DNA of 57,162 nucleotides, taken from the NCBI GenBank assembly GCA_019119045.1, contig DWXS01000022.1, positions 1 to 57,162 on the forward strand. Direction: 5' to 3'. Origin of the DNA: Candidatus Mailhella merdavium. Its GTDB lineage: Bacteria > Desulfobacterota > Desulfovibrionia > Desulfovibrionales > Desulfovibrionaceae. Position numbers and translations under genes: made by a program. Numbering within the stretch: the first letter of the stretch is position 1; each line of letters starts with the position of its first letter. Shown here in pieces: positions 17,370 to 26,537 of this stretch. The notes below the pieces were generated by a model. That model searched no databases. It saw only the letters and a list, made by a program, of their open reading frames with translations, and was not told the origin of the DNA.

Positions 17370-18218
17370 ATGTTTTTGAGGGCTACCATGAATATCACCC
17401 GTCTTCATCTGATTTTTTTCAGTCCAGTCTTTCACACCCGAGTCATTGCACGGATGCTCGGCGCACGACTCAACGCCGCACTCGGCTTGGCAGAAGCTCC
17501 TGTCGAACATGATATCACAGACTACTCCCAGGCCAGCCCTTCCCTGCGCTTCGGCCCCGAGGATCTGGTCATACTGGCCTCGCCGGTATACGGCGGCCGC
17601 CTGCCCTATCCTGCCGCACAGCGTCTGATGCTGTGCGAAGGCAGAAAAACACCGGCGCTGCTCGTAGTCAGCTACGGCAATCGTGCTTTTGAGGATGCTC
17701 TGCTGGAAATGAAGGATATTGTGGAAAAACAGAAGTTTTTGCCCGTTGCGGCCGCAGCCTGTGTTGCTGAACACAGCATTGCTCCCGTCTATGCCGCAGG
17801 ACGCCCCGACGCCGATGACGAAAAGACCTTCTCCGCCTTTTCCTCCTCCGTCAAAACGCTTCTGGACGGCTTTGATCCCCGTCTGCCCCATACGCTTTCC
17901 GTACCGGGGAATCACCCTTATCGTCTGTACAGGGAATCTCCCCTTCCCCAGACAATAGACGAGCGCTGTACAAAGTGCGGCATGTGCGCTCAGGCCTGCC
18001 CCACCCATGCCATTTCAGAAACGGAACCGGACAGAATAAATAGCAGCCGCTGCATTTCCTGTATGCGCTGCGTCAATATCTGCCCCTGTCATGCGCGCCA
18101 CGCAAGCGAAGCCATGATCCGTGCCGTTACCGAAAAACTGGCTCCGCTCTGCTCCGATCGCAAGGAAAACAGCTACTTTCTTGCTGTCTCTTCCTCGCAG
18201 CAAACTGCGGAAGCATAA
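17370..18218 (+). CDS. Flavodoxin-like/2[4Fe-4S] ferredoxin fusion (EFR1-type)
   Basis: About 282 residues. The N-terminal half has a flavodoxin-like fold (LHLIFFSPVFHT, then VILASPVYGGRLPYPA, then LLVVSYGNRAFEDAL). The C-terminal part has two ferredoxin motifs, CTKCGMCAQACP and CISCMRCVNICP, binding two 4Fe-4S clusters. EFR1-family proteins are thought to be soluble electron carriers in anaerobes. Oddity: the first flavin phosphate loop reads SPVFHT where flavodoxins have SPTGTT, so FMN binding may be lost or altered. Two ATGs, 17370 (GGAG seven bases upstream) and 17388 (GAGGG five bases upstream), are both plausible. Confidence 0.87.
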   Translation: MFLRATMNITRLHLIFFSPVFHTRVIARMLGARLNAALGLAEAPVEHDITDYSQASPSLRFGPEDLVILASPVYGGRLPYPAAQRLMLCEGRKTPALLVVSYGNRAFEDALLEMKDIVEKQKFLPVAAAACVAEHSIAPVYAAGRPDADDEKTFSAFSSSVKTLLDGFDPRLPHTLSVPGNHPYRLYRESPLPQTIDERCTKCGMCAQACPTHAISETEPDRINSSRCISCMRCVNICPCHARHASEAMIRAVTEKLAPLCSDRKENSYFLAVSSSQQTAEA

Positions 18219-18276
18219 TCCTTACTCCGGAAAAAAAGCTACAATCTCCTGATTTTCCGAGTTTTTTCATTTTGAA

Positions 18277-18470
18277 CCTGTTCCCGGAGTCATACGAAGC
18301 AAAACTTGTCCGCGATGCAGGATCAAGCGCAACCTGCTCGTGAGGCAGCCACCTGAGGGGTGCCCCGCATGGCCTTGTCTGTACCCGCAGAGTGTACAGA
18401 CATGAGCAGCGGCACAGTCATCATTGCAGAGACGGGGCAAGCGCAAACGCTATGAGCCGGAACACAGGGT
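18277..18470 (+). ncRNA. Candidate 6S RNA-like structured RNA
   Basis: The segment folds as one long interrupted rod. Outer pairing: CCTGTTCCCGG (from 18277) and TCATA (18290-18294) with TATGA (18451-18455) and GCCGGAACACAGG (18456-18468). Middle: CTTGTCC (18305-18311) with GGGGCAAG (18434-18441). Apex: TGTCTGTAC with GTACAGACA (18376-18402). A large unpaired or locally folded 5' bubble lies between middle and apex, and a small alternative hairpin (CCGGAAC/GTTCCGG) sits on the 3' side. This rod with a central bubble resembles 6S RNA, which binds sigma-70 RNA polymerase. A clear terminator follows at 18497-18522. A structured transcript is well supported; the 6S identity is inference. Boundaries are approximate. 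Confidence 0.5.
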
Positions 18471-18496
18471 TCCGGTCGGCAGAGAATTTTACGAAC

Positions 18497-18522
18497 AAAA
18501 GGTCTGCAACGGCCTTTTTTTT
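18497..18522 (+). terminator. Rho-independent terminator of the structured RNA
   Basis: Stem AAAAGGTC (18497-18504), loop TGCAAC, arm GGCCTTTT (18511-18518) with one G-T pair, then TTTT. The only plus-strand sequence upstream that lacks a gene is the structured RNA, so this is its likely 3' end. Confidence 0.7.
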
Positions 18523-18549
18523 ACAGAGTCTCTCTTCCGTATACACGCT

Positions 18550-18589
18550 GAAAGGGGAGAAGAAAGCACGGACTTTCTTCTCCCCTTTC
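18550..18589 (-). terminator. Strong hairpin downstream of alaS
   Basis: Seventeen-base arms, starting GAAAGGGGAGAAGAAAG (18550) and closing at CTTTC (18589), with a six-base loop. It lies 20 bases beyond the alaS stop. No uninterrupted T run follows on either strand, so it may end transcription weakly or protect the 3' end. Confidence 0.55.
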
Positions 18590-18609
18590 AATGGTTCTTT
18601 ATGTATCCG

Positions 18610-21270
18610 CTATGCTGAAAGCTTTGCCTTCAGCAGAGCAAAGACCTCGTCGATACCCGCCGGATTGTTTCCGCCGGCCTGAGCCATATCCGGACGACCT
18701 CCGCCGGAACCACCCACGGGAGCGGCTATGATACGGATCAGATCAGGAGCGGTGAAGCGTCCATGAAGATCCTTTGAAACATAAAGGATGAGCTGCGCCT
18801 TGCCGTTATCCTCCGCCGCCAGACAGGCAATCCCGGAAGGCAGCTTTGAACGCACATCATCCATGACTTCACGCAGGGCCTTCATGCCCATGCTTCCCAT
18901 TTTTGCGGCAACGAGCTTCACGCCGCCGATTTCCGTCATGCTGTCCATGACATTGCCGCTTCCACCGGACTGGGCCTGAGCCTTGTCCAGATCCTTGCGC
19001 AAGGTTCTGATTTCCTTCTGAAGAGCCTCCACGCGGGAAAGCAGTTCGCCCGGACGCCCCTTCAGCCGTGCGCCGAGTTCGGCCAGCTCCTGACGCTGCT
19101 CCTGAAGCAGCTTCAGAGCGTTCCAGCCTGTGGCCGCCTCGATACGGCGGACTCCCGCCGCCACCCCGGATTCGGAAAGGATGACGAAAGAACCTGCCTG
19201 CCCGGTACGGGACAGGTGCGTCCCTCCGCACAGCTCGACGGATGCGGGCTCACTTCCGGGTTCGCCCACGGAAACCACGCGCACCACATCGCCGTATTTT
19301 TCATCAAACAGAGCCATTGCCCCGGAGGCAACCGCCTCATCATGGGCCATTTCCTTTGTGGTAACGGGATAATCCGCAAGAATGAGCCGGTTGACTTCCG
19401 CCTCAATGGCCGCCAGTTCTTCCGCCGTCACCGCCGCAATATGGGAGAAGTCGAAACGCAGACGATCCGGCGCAACCAGTGAACCGGCCTGATGGACATG
19501 CATTCCCAGAACCTTGCGCAATGCCGCATGCAGCAAGTGGGTGCAGGTATGGTTGCGGGCAGAGGCCATGCGCGTTCCTTCCTGCACGGTCAGCCGGACT
19601 TCCTGCTCAGGCAGCAGCTCGCCTTCCTTCACTTCCACATGATGGGCAACGATCTTCTGCAGGGGCTTGATGGTATCAAGGACTTCAGCAGTACCGCCGG
19701 GAAATTCCAGCAGCCCCGTATCGCCGATCTGCCCTCCGGAAGCTCCATAGAACGGCGTGCGCCCGGTAACGACATAGCCTTTCGCACCGGAAGGCAGGAC
19801 ATCGACAGGCAGAGCATCCTCATCCAGAAGAGCAACCACACGACTTTCTCCCTTCAGGGAATCATAGCCGCAGAACTCCGACTGCACACCTTCATCCTGA
19901 AGAGCCTGGAAACGCGCCAGAATATCGTTGCCGCTCTTGTCCTTACGGGCAGCGCGGGCACGTTCCTTCTGTTCCTTCATGCGCTCCGCAAAGCCTTCCG
20001 TATCCACGCTGAAGCCGCGTTTGACGGCGACATCCTCCACAATATCAAGGGGGAAACCGTAGGTGTCATAGAGGCGGAAGGCAACTTCGCCGGAAACTGT
20101 CTTTCCGCCGGATTTTTCCAGTGCGGAAAGCTCATCTTCAAGCAGAGCAAGCCCCTTATCCAGCGTCAGACGAAAACGCTCTTCCTCTTCGCGCACCACA
20201 CGTTCCAGAAATTCGGCGTTGCCTTTCAGTTCCGGATAGGCGTCTCCCATCAGATCCACGACCTTGGAGACGGATTTGTACATAAAGGCTTCATGCAGCC
20301 CCATCAGAGTACCAAAGCGCAGAGCGCGTCTGATGAGGCGGCGCAGCACATAGCCGCGCCCTTCGTTCGAGGGCAGAATACCTTCCGAGATCAGGAAGGC
20401 CGCAGCCCGGCTGTGGTCGGCGATGACGCGCAGAGCCGTGTCCACGTCGTTGGTATCCGGCGCGCTGTGGGCATAGGTCACACCGGCAATGGAAGCAGTA
20501 TATTCGATAAGATCCAGGAAAAGATCACAGTCGAAGTTGGAACGCTTGCCCTGGCATACAGCAGCCACACGCTCCAGCCCCATACCCGTATCAATGTTCG
20601 GATGTTCCAGCGGTACGCGGCGTCCGTCCGGGAGCTGATCAAACTGGGTGAAGACCAGATTCCATATTTCCAGAAAACGATCGCAGTCGCACTTGCCTAT
20701 GCCGCAATTCGGCCCGCAGGCCATATCCTCGCCCTGGTCAATATAGATTTCCGAACAGGGGCCGCAGGGGCCGGTATCCCCCATGGTCCAGAAGTTGTCC
20801 TTCTCTCCCATGCGGGTAATGCGATCCGGCGTCAATCCGGCGATTTTCTGCCACAAATTAAAAGCTTCGTCATCTTCACGAAAAACCGTGACATACAGTT
20901 TGTCCTTGGGCAGACCAAGCTCCTCCGTGACAAACTGCCAGGCCCAGCGAATGGCATCTTCCTTGAAGTAATCGCCGAAGGAAAAATTCCCCAGCATTTC
21001 AAAGAAGGTATGATGACGGGCGGTGCGCCCCACATTTTCAAGATCGTTGTGCTTGCCGCTGACGCGCAGACATTTCTGAGCCGTGGTGGCCCGCTTGTAC
21101 GAGCGCACTTCCTGCCCGAGAAAGCACTTCTTGAACTGAACCATCCCCGCGTTGGTGAACAGCAGCGTCGGGTCGTCGCGCGGCACGAGGGAAGAAGAGG
21201 CAACAATGGTATGCCCCTGCTTTTTGAAGAATTCCAGATATTTTTTACGAATTTCCTTGGCTGTGAGCAT
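18610..21270 (-). CDS. alaS: Alanyl-tRNA synthetase
   Basis: An 886-residue class II synthetase that charges tRNA(Ala). Motif 1-3 region: [59 protein letters not shown]. The editing domain shows the zinc/active-site ligands HTCTHLL and CGGTH. The C-terminal DHHA1 domain includes [15 protein letters not shown]. Length is normal for the full three-domain enzyme. It follows recA on the same strand with a 53-base gap and probably shares its transcript. Confidence 0.98.
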   Translation of the reverse strand: MLTAKEIRKKYLEFFKKQGHTIVASSSLVPRDDPTLLFTNAGMVQFKKCFLGQEVRSYKRATTAQKCLRVSGKHNDLENVGRTARHHTFFEMLGNFSFGDYFKEDAIRWAWQFVTEELGLPKDKLYVTVFREDDEAFNLWQKIAGLTPDRITRMGEKDNFWTMGDTGPCGPCSEIYIDQGEDMACGPNCGIGKCDCDRFLEIWNLVFTQFDQLPDGRRVPLEHPNIDTGMGLERVAAVCQGKRSNFDCDLFLDLIEYTASIAGVTYAHSAPDTNDVDTALRVIADHSRAAAFLISEGILPSNEGRGYVLRRLIRRALRFGTLMGLHEAFMYKSVSKVVDLMGDAYPELKGNAEFLERVVREEEERFRLTLDKGLALLEDELSALEKSGGKTVSGEVAFRLYDTYGFPLDIVEDVAVKRGFSVDTEGFAERMKEQKERARAARKDKSGNDILARFQALQDEGVQSEFCGYDSLKGESRVVALLDEDALPVDVLPSGAKGYVVTGRTPFYGASGGQIGDTGLLEFPGGTAEVLDTIKPLQKIVAHHVEVKEGELLPEQEVRLTVQEGTRMASARNHTCTHLLHAALRKVLGMHVHQAGSLVAPDRLRFDFSHIAAVTAEELAAIEAEVNRLILADYPVTTKEMAHDEAVASGAMALFDEKYGDVVRVVSVGEPGSEPASVELCGGTHLSRTGQAGSFVILSESGVAAGVRRIEAATGWNALKLLQEQRQELAELGARLKGRPGELLSRVEALQKEIRTLRKDLDKAQAQSGGSGNVMDSMTEIGGVKLVAAKMGSMGMKALREVMDDVRSKLPSGIACLAAEDNGKAQLILYVSKDLHGRFTAPDLIRIIAAPVGGSGGGRPDMAQAGGNNPAGIDEVFALLKAKLSA

Positions 21271-21323
21271 ATCCTTCCCCAGAAAAGAACACTCCGCCGG
21301 TGCGGAATGCCGATTGAACAGCG

Positions 21324-22424
21324 TTACAGATCAAAATCCTCTTCCGGCAGAGCGTCGCCGGGCATGTCGTCAGCGTCAACAGCAGCTCCGGAGGCCGGGG
21401 ACGAAACGCCCAGATGTTCGATGAGCTTGCGCTCAATCTCATCGCGCAGGGCTGTGTTTTCATCCAGCAGCGCACGGACGTTTTCACGCCCCTGCCCCAG
21501 CTTTTCCGAACCATAGGCGAACCACGCGCCGCTTTTATCCACGATACCGGCCTCGACCGCCATATCCAGCACTTCCCCGGAACGGGAAATTCCCGTCCCC
21601 CAGACGATATCGAATTTCGCCTCGCGGAACGGCGGAGCCATCTTGTTCTTCACAACCTTGACGCGGGTCAGGGAGCCGTAGGCTTCGTCCTTATCCTTGA
21701 GGGTCTGGATTCGGCGTATATCCATACGCACCGAGCTGTAAAACTTCAGAGCGTTGCCGCCGGTGGTGGTTTCCGGACTGCCATAGCCCATCTGCCCGAT
21801 TTTCATGCGTATCTGATTGATGAAAATGACAGAAGTGCGGGATTTGTGGATGGTTCCGGTAAGTTTACGCATGGCATGGCTCATGAGCCGGGCCTGTCCG
21901 CCGACCTGACTTTCCCCCATGACGCCTTCAAGTTCTGCCTGCGGGATAAGCGCAGCCACGGAGTCGACGACCACCAGATCAACCGCGCCGGAACGAACCA
22001 GCATGTCGGCGATATCAAGAGCCTGCTCCCCGTGATCGGGCTGAGAAATCAGCAGTTCGTCAATCTTCACGCCGAGACGGGCGGCATAACTGACATCAAG
22101 CGCATGTTCGGCATCGACAAAGGCCGCCGTTCCGCCCATCTTCTGGCATTCCGCAATGATATGCAGCGTCAGAGTGGTCTTGCCCGAAGATTCCGGGCCG
22201 TAGATTTCCGTCACTCTGCCGCGGGGGATACCGCCGATACCCAGCGCAAGATCAAGCCCTATCGAACCGGTAGGAATAACCGGAACACGCACATGGGCGT
22301 CGTCGGAAAGCTTCATGACAGCGCCTTGCCCGTACTTGCGTTCGATGGTGGACAATGCGGTGCGGAGAGCCTCCCTGCGGGCTTCTTCCGTGGACGCTGC
22401 TGAAACAGAGGCCTTTTTTGCCAT
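21324..22424 (-). CDS. recA: Recombinase RecA
   Basis: A 366-residue DNA strand-exchange ATPase and LexA coprotease. Walker [10 protein letters not shown], the catalytic [10 protein letters not shown], Walker [11 protein letters not shown], the L1/L2 DNA-binding loops ([13 protein letters not shown] and [11 protein letters not shown] region) and INQIRMKIG are all intact. The C-terminus ends in the usual acidic tail ([17 protein letters not shown]). CAGGAG stands seven bases before the ATG. alaS follows directly; no recX is present between them. Confidence 0.99.
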   Translation of the reverse strand: MAKKASVSAASTEEARREALRTALSTIERKYGQGAVMKLSDDAHVRVPVIPTGSIGLDLALGIGGIPRGRVTEIYGPESSGKTTLTLHIIAECQKMGGTAAFVDAEHALDVSYAARLGVKIDELLISQPDHGEQALDIADMLVRSGAVDLVVVDSVAALIPQAELEGVMGESQVGGQARLMSHAMRKLTGTIHKSRTSVIFINQIRMKIGQMGYGSPETTTGGNALKFYSSVRMDIRRIQTLKDKDEAYGSLTRVKVVKNKMAPPFREAKFDIVWGTGISRSGEVLDMAVEAGIVDKSGAWFAYGSEKLGQGRENVRALLDENTALRDEIERKLIEHLGVSSPASGAAVDADDMPGDALPEEDFDL

Positions 22425-22784
22425 GAACTTACTCCTGAAGATAACGCAATTTCACCAGTTGCAACAGTTACGGAGCCGAGCTTGTCCGTATTCGCCGAGG
22501 TATCTGTCAAAGCGCAGCCCCGGACAGGCAAACGTAAGTCCCCCGCCTTCACCGCGCTACGGATCCGATACGCCGGACAACAAAAGCTCCAAGCCGTCTA
22601 TTCTAGCAAAAGCTCCGAAGAGGAGCAAGGAAAAGCGGGGAAGGCAGCCTGAGGCGCAGAACGCAGACAGGCCTTCCGGCGGCAGCTCGGAAAGGCGGGA
22701 GAGAGCGTATCCTGAACCATACAGGCCCTTGCCCGTCTCCGTGCGCTGCGTGTGTATACTCCCCGCGAACTGACGCGAACAGTG
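22425..22784. other. Intergenic region between recA and trkH
   Basis: About 360 bases with no supported gene. It holds the recA promoter area and a short hairpin (GCTCC/GGAGC, 22612-22626) that could help end trkH transcription. The octamer palindrome GTTGCAAC lies at about 22459-22466, about 35 bases before recA, and is a possible regulator site. I could not identify a standard LexA box. Confidence 0.4.
22600..22628 (-). promoter_or_regulatory. Putative sigma-70 promoter of recA
   Basis: Read on the minus strand: TTGCTC (22628-22623), 17-base spacer, TAGAAT (22605-22600). Five of six -10 bases match consensus. It would give a leader of about 170 bases before recA. The -35 overlaps the small GCTCC/GGAGC dyad. 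Confidence 0.4.
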
Positions 22785-24248
22785 CTATTTTTTCCAGAAT
22801 TCCGGAACCAGCATGATCAACAGAGCATAAAATTCCAGCCTTCCCAGCAGCATGATCAGAGAAAGCACCCATTTGGAAAAGGCAGGCATCCAGCCGAAAT
22901 TATCGACGGGGCCGACCTTCCCCAGCCCCGGCCCGACATTGGAAATGCAGGTGAGGCTTGCGGTAAAGGCCGTGGCAAGATCGATTTCCTGCGCTGCCAG
23001 CGCAAAGGCCCCCGCCAGCGTCACCAGAACATAGAGAATAAAAAAGTTGAATATGCCGGACAACACCTCGGAAGGAACCGGCCCGCTTTTCAGCTTGATA
23101 TTCCGCACGGCCCGGGGATGCAGCTGTCTGAAAAGCTCTCCGTATGCGGCACGCAGCAGCACGACGGCCCGCATGATCTTCAGACCTCCTGCCGTTGAAC
23201 CGGTACAGCCGCCGAGGAGCGTCAGCAAAAGAATGAAGGCAAGTGCGAGAGAGGGCCAGTTCACATAATTTTCCGATATGAAGCCCGTTGTCGTACACAG
23301 GGAAACCAGCTGGAACACGCTTGCCCGCACGATGCGTTCCAGATCCGCAGGGCCTTCCAGAGGAAAGGTTCCGCGTACCGCCAGCAGCACCGACACGATG
23401 ACCGAGCAGATCAGCAGAATCCACACATAGGCAAGCAGCTCCGTGCTGCTGCCGTAGGCTCGTACGTTTCCCTTCAGAAACGCATAATGCAGGCTGAAAC
23501 GCATCCCGGCAAGAAACATGAACACGATGATGATCCATTGAATCGCCGGGCTGGGATAGGCGGCGATGGAAGCATTTCTGGTGGAAAAGCCTCCCGTGGC
23601 CAGTGTGGAAAAGGAATGGTTGAGAGCATCGAACCAGTCCATGCCGGCCAGCATGAGCAGTACGGTTTCCAGCGCCGTCAGCAGCAGATATATTTTCCAC
23701 AGGGTCAGAGCCGTATCCCGCATGCGGGGAGTAAGTTTGCCGGGATTGGGGCCGCTGGCTTCCGCACGGTACAGCTGCATTCCTCCCACGCCGAGCAGGG
23801 GCAGGACGATGAGGCTCAGCACGATGATTCCCAGCCCTCCCAGCCAGTGCGTCAGGCTGCGCCACATGAGTATGCCCCGGGGAAGAGCCTCTATGTCGGC
23901 AAGGATGGTCGCGCCCGTGGTGGTAAAACCGGACACGGATTCGAAAAAGGCATCGGTCAGACTCATGCCTCCGCCAAGAATATAGGGCACGCCCCCGGCA
24001 AAGCAGGCGACAAGCCAGCTCAGTCCGACAACGGCAAAGGCATGTCGCGGAGCCATCTGTACTTCACGGGAAGGACGGTTGGGCAGCGCAAGTATGAGAC
24101 CTGCGGCACAAATCCCGGCCATGCTGATCAGCAGAGAACCTGTCGAGCCGTCCTTAAACCAGAGCGATACTGCCACAGGAAGGAGAAAACTTGCCCCTAT
24201 GCACAGCAGCAGAACCCCAAGAACAAAACATAGCGATCTCACGTGCAT
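22785..24248 (-). CDS. trkH: Potassium uptake protein TrkH
   Basis: A 487-residue membrane subunit of the Trk K+ transporter. The four selectivity-filter segments of the four-fold repeat are visible: SGFTTTGATIL, TLATGGFSTRN, CTTTGFISEN and CISNVGPGLG. Intervening membrane helices and the gate loop GGCTGSTAGGLKIMR are typical. The start at 24248 (MHVRSLCFVLGV) gives the expected first helix; the frame extends to 24368 without support. It follows trkA by 52 bases in the same operon; TrkA gates it. Confidence 0.95.
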   Translation of the reverse strand: MHVRSLCFVLGVLLLCIGASFLLPVAVSLWFKDGSTGSLLISMAGICAAGLILALPNRPSREVQMAPRHAFAVVGLSWLVACFAGGVPYILGGGMSLTDAFFESVSGFTTTGATILADIEALPRGILMWRSLTHWLGGLGIIVLSLIVLPLLGVGGMQLYRAEASGPNPGKLTPRMRDTALTLWKIYLLLTALETVLLMLAGMDWFDALNHSFSTLATGGFSTRNASIAAYPSPAIQWIIIVFMFLAGMRFSLHYAFLKGNVRAYGSSTELLAYVWILLICSVIVSVLLAVRGTFPLEGPADLERIVRASVFQLVSLCTTTGFISENYVNWPSLALAFILLLTLLGGCTGSTAGGLKIMRAVVLLRAAYGELFRQLHPRAVRNIKLKSGPVPSEVLSGIFNFFILYVLVTLAGAFALAAQEIDLATAFTASLTCISNVGPGLGKVGPVDNFGWMPAFSKWVLSLIMLLGRLEFYALLIMLVPEFWKK

Positions 24249-24300
24249 GATATTTCCGAGCTGTCGGGTTTGCAGAAACGGGAGCAATCCGCCCCGGGCT

Positions 24301-25695
24301 TCAGTTCTTTTTTCTGGCAAGAACGCTCTCAACTTCACTGACTCTGGCGCGCAGACAGAGAATGGCAATGGTATCCCCTTCCCGAATGACCGTCCCCCCC
24401 GAGGGGATGCGGGTTTCTCCCCCGCGGCTCACGCCTATGAGCAGCACCCCGCGCGGCAGCCCCAGTTCATGAACGGCCCTGCCTTCCAGCCAGGCATCCT
24501 TTTCCACCAGAGCTTCCATCATTTCAGCCGCTTCTCCGCCCACCGCCACGCTGGACAGAATGCGCCCCTGCCGGAAATAATGCAGAATGCTGTTCACGGC
24601 GGAAAGCCGGGGGCTGACGCTGTGCCCGATCCCCACCTGTTCCACAAGAGGAAGATAGGCCGCCTTATCCACCCGGACCACAGTTTCCGCAACGCCGAGA
24701 GAACGGGCCAGCAGACAGGCCAGCATATTGTTTTCCTCGTCGTCGGTAACGGAAATGAAGGCGTCCATGCGCCCCACATTTTCCTGCCGCAGCAGATCGG
24801 CATCCGTGCCGTCCCCGTGCAGTACCAGCGCATCCCCCAGATGTTCCGCCAGGAATTCGCAGCGGGCAGCGTCGCGATCGATGATCTTCACGTCAACCTG
24901 ACGCCGTTCAAACAGCCTTGCCAGCCGGAACCCTATATCTCCGCCGCCCACAATGCAGGCCGAGGACGGATAACCGCCCCGACGCCTCAGCATACGGAGC
25001 AGGGAAGGCTGACTTCCCGGCAGAAAGACGAAATAGACGACATCACCCTTTTCCAGCGTATCCCTGCCGGAAGGAATAAGCAGGCGTCCGTCACGGTTGA
25101 TCGCCCCGACCATGAGGCCGGGATCGCCCGCCAGTTCGGGAAATTTTTTCAGACTCTGCCCCGCGAGCGGCGCGCCCTCAATGCGCATGGAAGCCATGCG
25201 CAGCGTACCGTCGGCAAATTCCGCGTATTCCATGGCTCCCGGCAGGGTAAGCTGCCTCTCGATACTGCGGACGACTTCCTCCTCCGGATTGACCATCATA
25301 TTGATGTTCAGCGGTTCCTTTGCGAAAAGCGCAGGCATGTCCGCATATTCCGGATGCCGGATACGGGCCAGCTTGGTCAGATTGGGCGCAAGCTCTCCCG
25401 CAAAGAGGCAGGACACGATATTGGTTTCATCACTGTCCGTCACGGCCAGAAACATGGCCGCGCTCTCCACTTCCGCCCTGCGCAGAACCGAGGGTGTCGT
25501 GCCCGATCCCTGAAGCGTCTGCACGTCAAGCTCTTCTTCCACAGCGGCAAGACGCTCCCGGCTGAGATCAATGAGCAGCACACGCCTGCCTTCCGCAGCC
25601 AGACGCCGCGAAATATGGAAGCCGACTTCTCCCGCACCCACAATCACGATGCGATCCGCCACGGTCTGCGTTCTGCCGAGACGTTGAAAAAACAT
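24301..25695 (-). CDS. trkA: Trk system potassium uptake protein TrkA
   Basis: A 464-residue cytoplasmic regulatory subunit made of two RCK units (each TrkA_N plus TrkA_C). The first NAD-binding loop is VIVGAGEVGFHISRRLA, the second IVGGGDIGFRLARLFE, each followed by an acidic strand end. Binds nucleotide and controls TrkH. The ATG at 25695 has AGGAGG upstream; the frame is open to 25812. It sits between mobA and trkH on one strand with gaps of 49 and 52 bases. Confidence 0.95.
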   Translation of the reverse strand: MFFQRLGRTQTVADRIVIVGAGEVGFHISRRLAAEGRRVLLIDLSRERLAAVEEELDVQTLQGSGTTPSVLRRAEVESAAMFLAVTDSDETNIVSCLFAGELAPNLTKLARIRHPEYADMPALFAKEPLNINMMVNPEEEVVRSIERQLTLPGAMEYAEFADGTLRMASMRIEGAPLAGQSLKKFPELAGDPGLMVGAINRDGRLLIPSGRDTLEKGDVVYFVFLPGSQPSLLRMLRRRGGYPSSACIVGGGDIGFRLARLFERRQVDVKIIDRDAARCEFLAEHLGDALVLHGDGTDADLLRQENVGRMDAFISVTDDEENNMLACLLARSLGVAETVVRVDKAAYLPLVEQVGIGHSVSPRLSAVNSILHYFRQGRILSSVAVGGEAAEMMEALVEKDAWLEGRAVHELGLPRGVLLIGVSRGGETRIPSGGTVIREGDTIAILCLRARVSEVESVLARKKN

Positions 25696-25744
25696 TCCAT
25701 CCCTCCTGTCGGAAACGGCGGTCGGAAACGGCGAAAGGCTGCCT

Positions 25745-26458
25745 TCACACTCCGCGTCTTCCGGGTATTTCTTCCGCACATGCTCCGGAGCGCGCCAGTT
25801 CCTTCTGCACATGTTCCCAGTCTTCCGGAAAGTTCACATTCTGGAAAAAAAAGGCCTTTTCCGCTCCATAGCGAAGGCAGGCCATCAATTCCGGGGGCAC
25901 AACCGTTGCCAGCTTATAGCGTTTTTCCTCCACGGCCCTGCGGAACAGAGGCAGTGCTTCCAGTTCATACACCGCCACAAGAGGCTGCGTTGCTCCATAG
26001 ACGGTATCAAAAAAACAGGAACACAGGCAAGGCTCGGGCTCCAGACGCCGCTCTCGGCGGAAGGCCAGCAGCTCTCCAAGCGTAGCCTCATCCATACAGG
26101 GGAGATCGCAGGGCATCACCAGACAGGCCCGCCGCGTTCCTTCCAGCGCGGAATATACGGCACGCAGCGTCCCCCCTTCGGGAAGCAGATCTTCCACAAT
26201 GCCATAGCCGTGTTCCCGGGCTTCTTCGCGTATGCGCCTCCCCTGTTCGTCTTCCTCTCCGCCGAAAGGACGACAGCTCACGAACACGCGGCCGGGATCC
26301 CCCAGAAGGCGTTCCAGAACCCCGGCAGCCCGCAGAACGAGACTCTGACCTTTTTCTCCCGTCCTTTCCGCAGGACGGGGGACACACAGAGCGGTTTTAT
26401 CCCGCCCGAAACGGCGGCTCCGGCCTCCCGCCAGAACAACGCCGGCAAGATCCCCCAC
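25745..26458 (-). CDS. mobA: Molybdenum cofactor guanylyltransferase
   Basis: About 237 residues, starting at a GTG preceded by AGGAGG with a five-base gap. The N-terminus AGVVLAGGRSRRFGRDK is the GTP-binding loop of MobA, which adds GMP to molybdopterin to form the MGD cofactor of DMSO-reductase-type enzymes (formate dehydrogenase, nitrate reductase). Later motifs: CLVMPCDLPCMDEATLGEL (metal-binding Asp) and PLVAVYELEALPLF. The frame is open to a TTG at 26584, overlapping the upstream gene, but that extension is proline/serine-rich and unlike MobA. Second gene in the run FmdE/MoeA-like, mobA, trkA, trkH. Confidence 0.9.
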   Translation of the reverse strand: MGDLAGVVLAGGRSRRFGRDKTALCVPRPAERTGEKGQSLVLRAAGVLERLLGDPGRVFVSCRPFGGEEDEQGRRIREEAREHGYGIVEDLLPEGGTLRAVYSALEGTRRACLVMPCDLPCMDEATLGELLAFRRERRLEPEPCLCSCFFDTVYGATQPLVAVYELEALPLFRRAVEEKRYKLATVVPPELMACLRYGAEKAFFFQNVNFPEDWEHVQKELARSGACAEEIPGRRGV

Positions 26459-26537
26459 TGCTCCCTCCTCCCCGGAAGGAACGAACGGGACGGTGGAAGA
26501 GCCGCGCCCTCCGCCGGATGAGTCCCGGCTCTTCAGA

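Noticed and set aside
19492-21516. A 674-codon open frame antisense to alaS
   Set aside because: Same reason: a mirror of a strongly conserved gene, with no motif of its own.
22425-22560. A LexA box in front of recA
   Set aside because: Only an 8-base palindrome (GTTGCAAC) is present; I cannot match it to a known SOS box with confidence.
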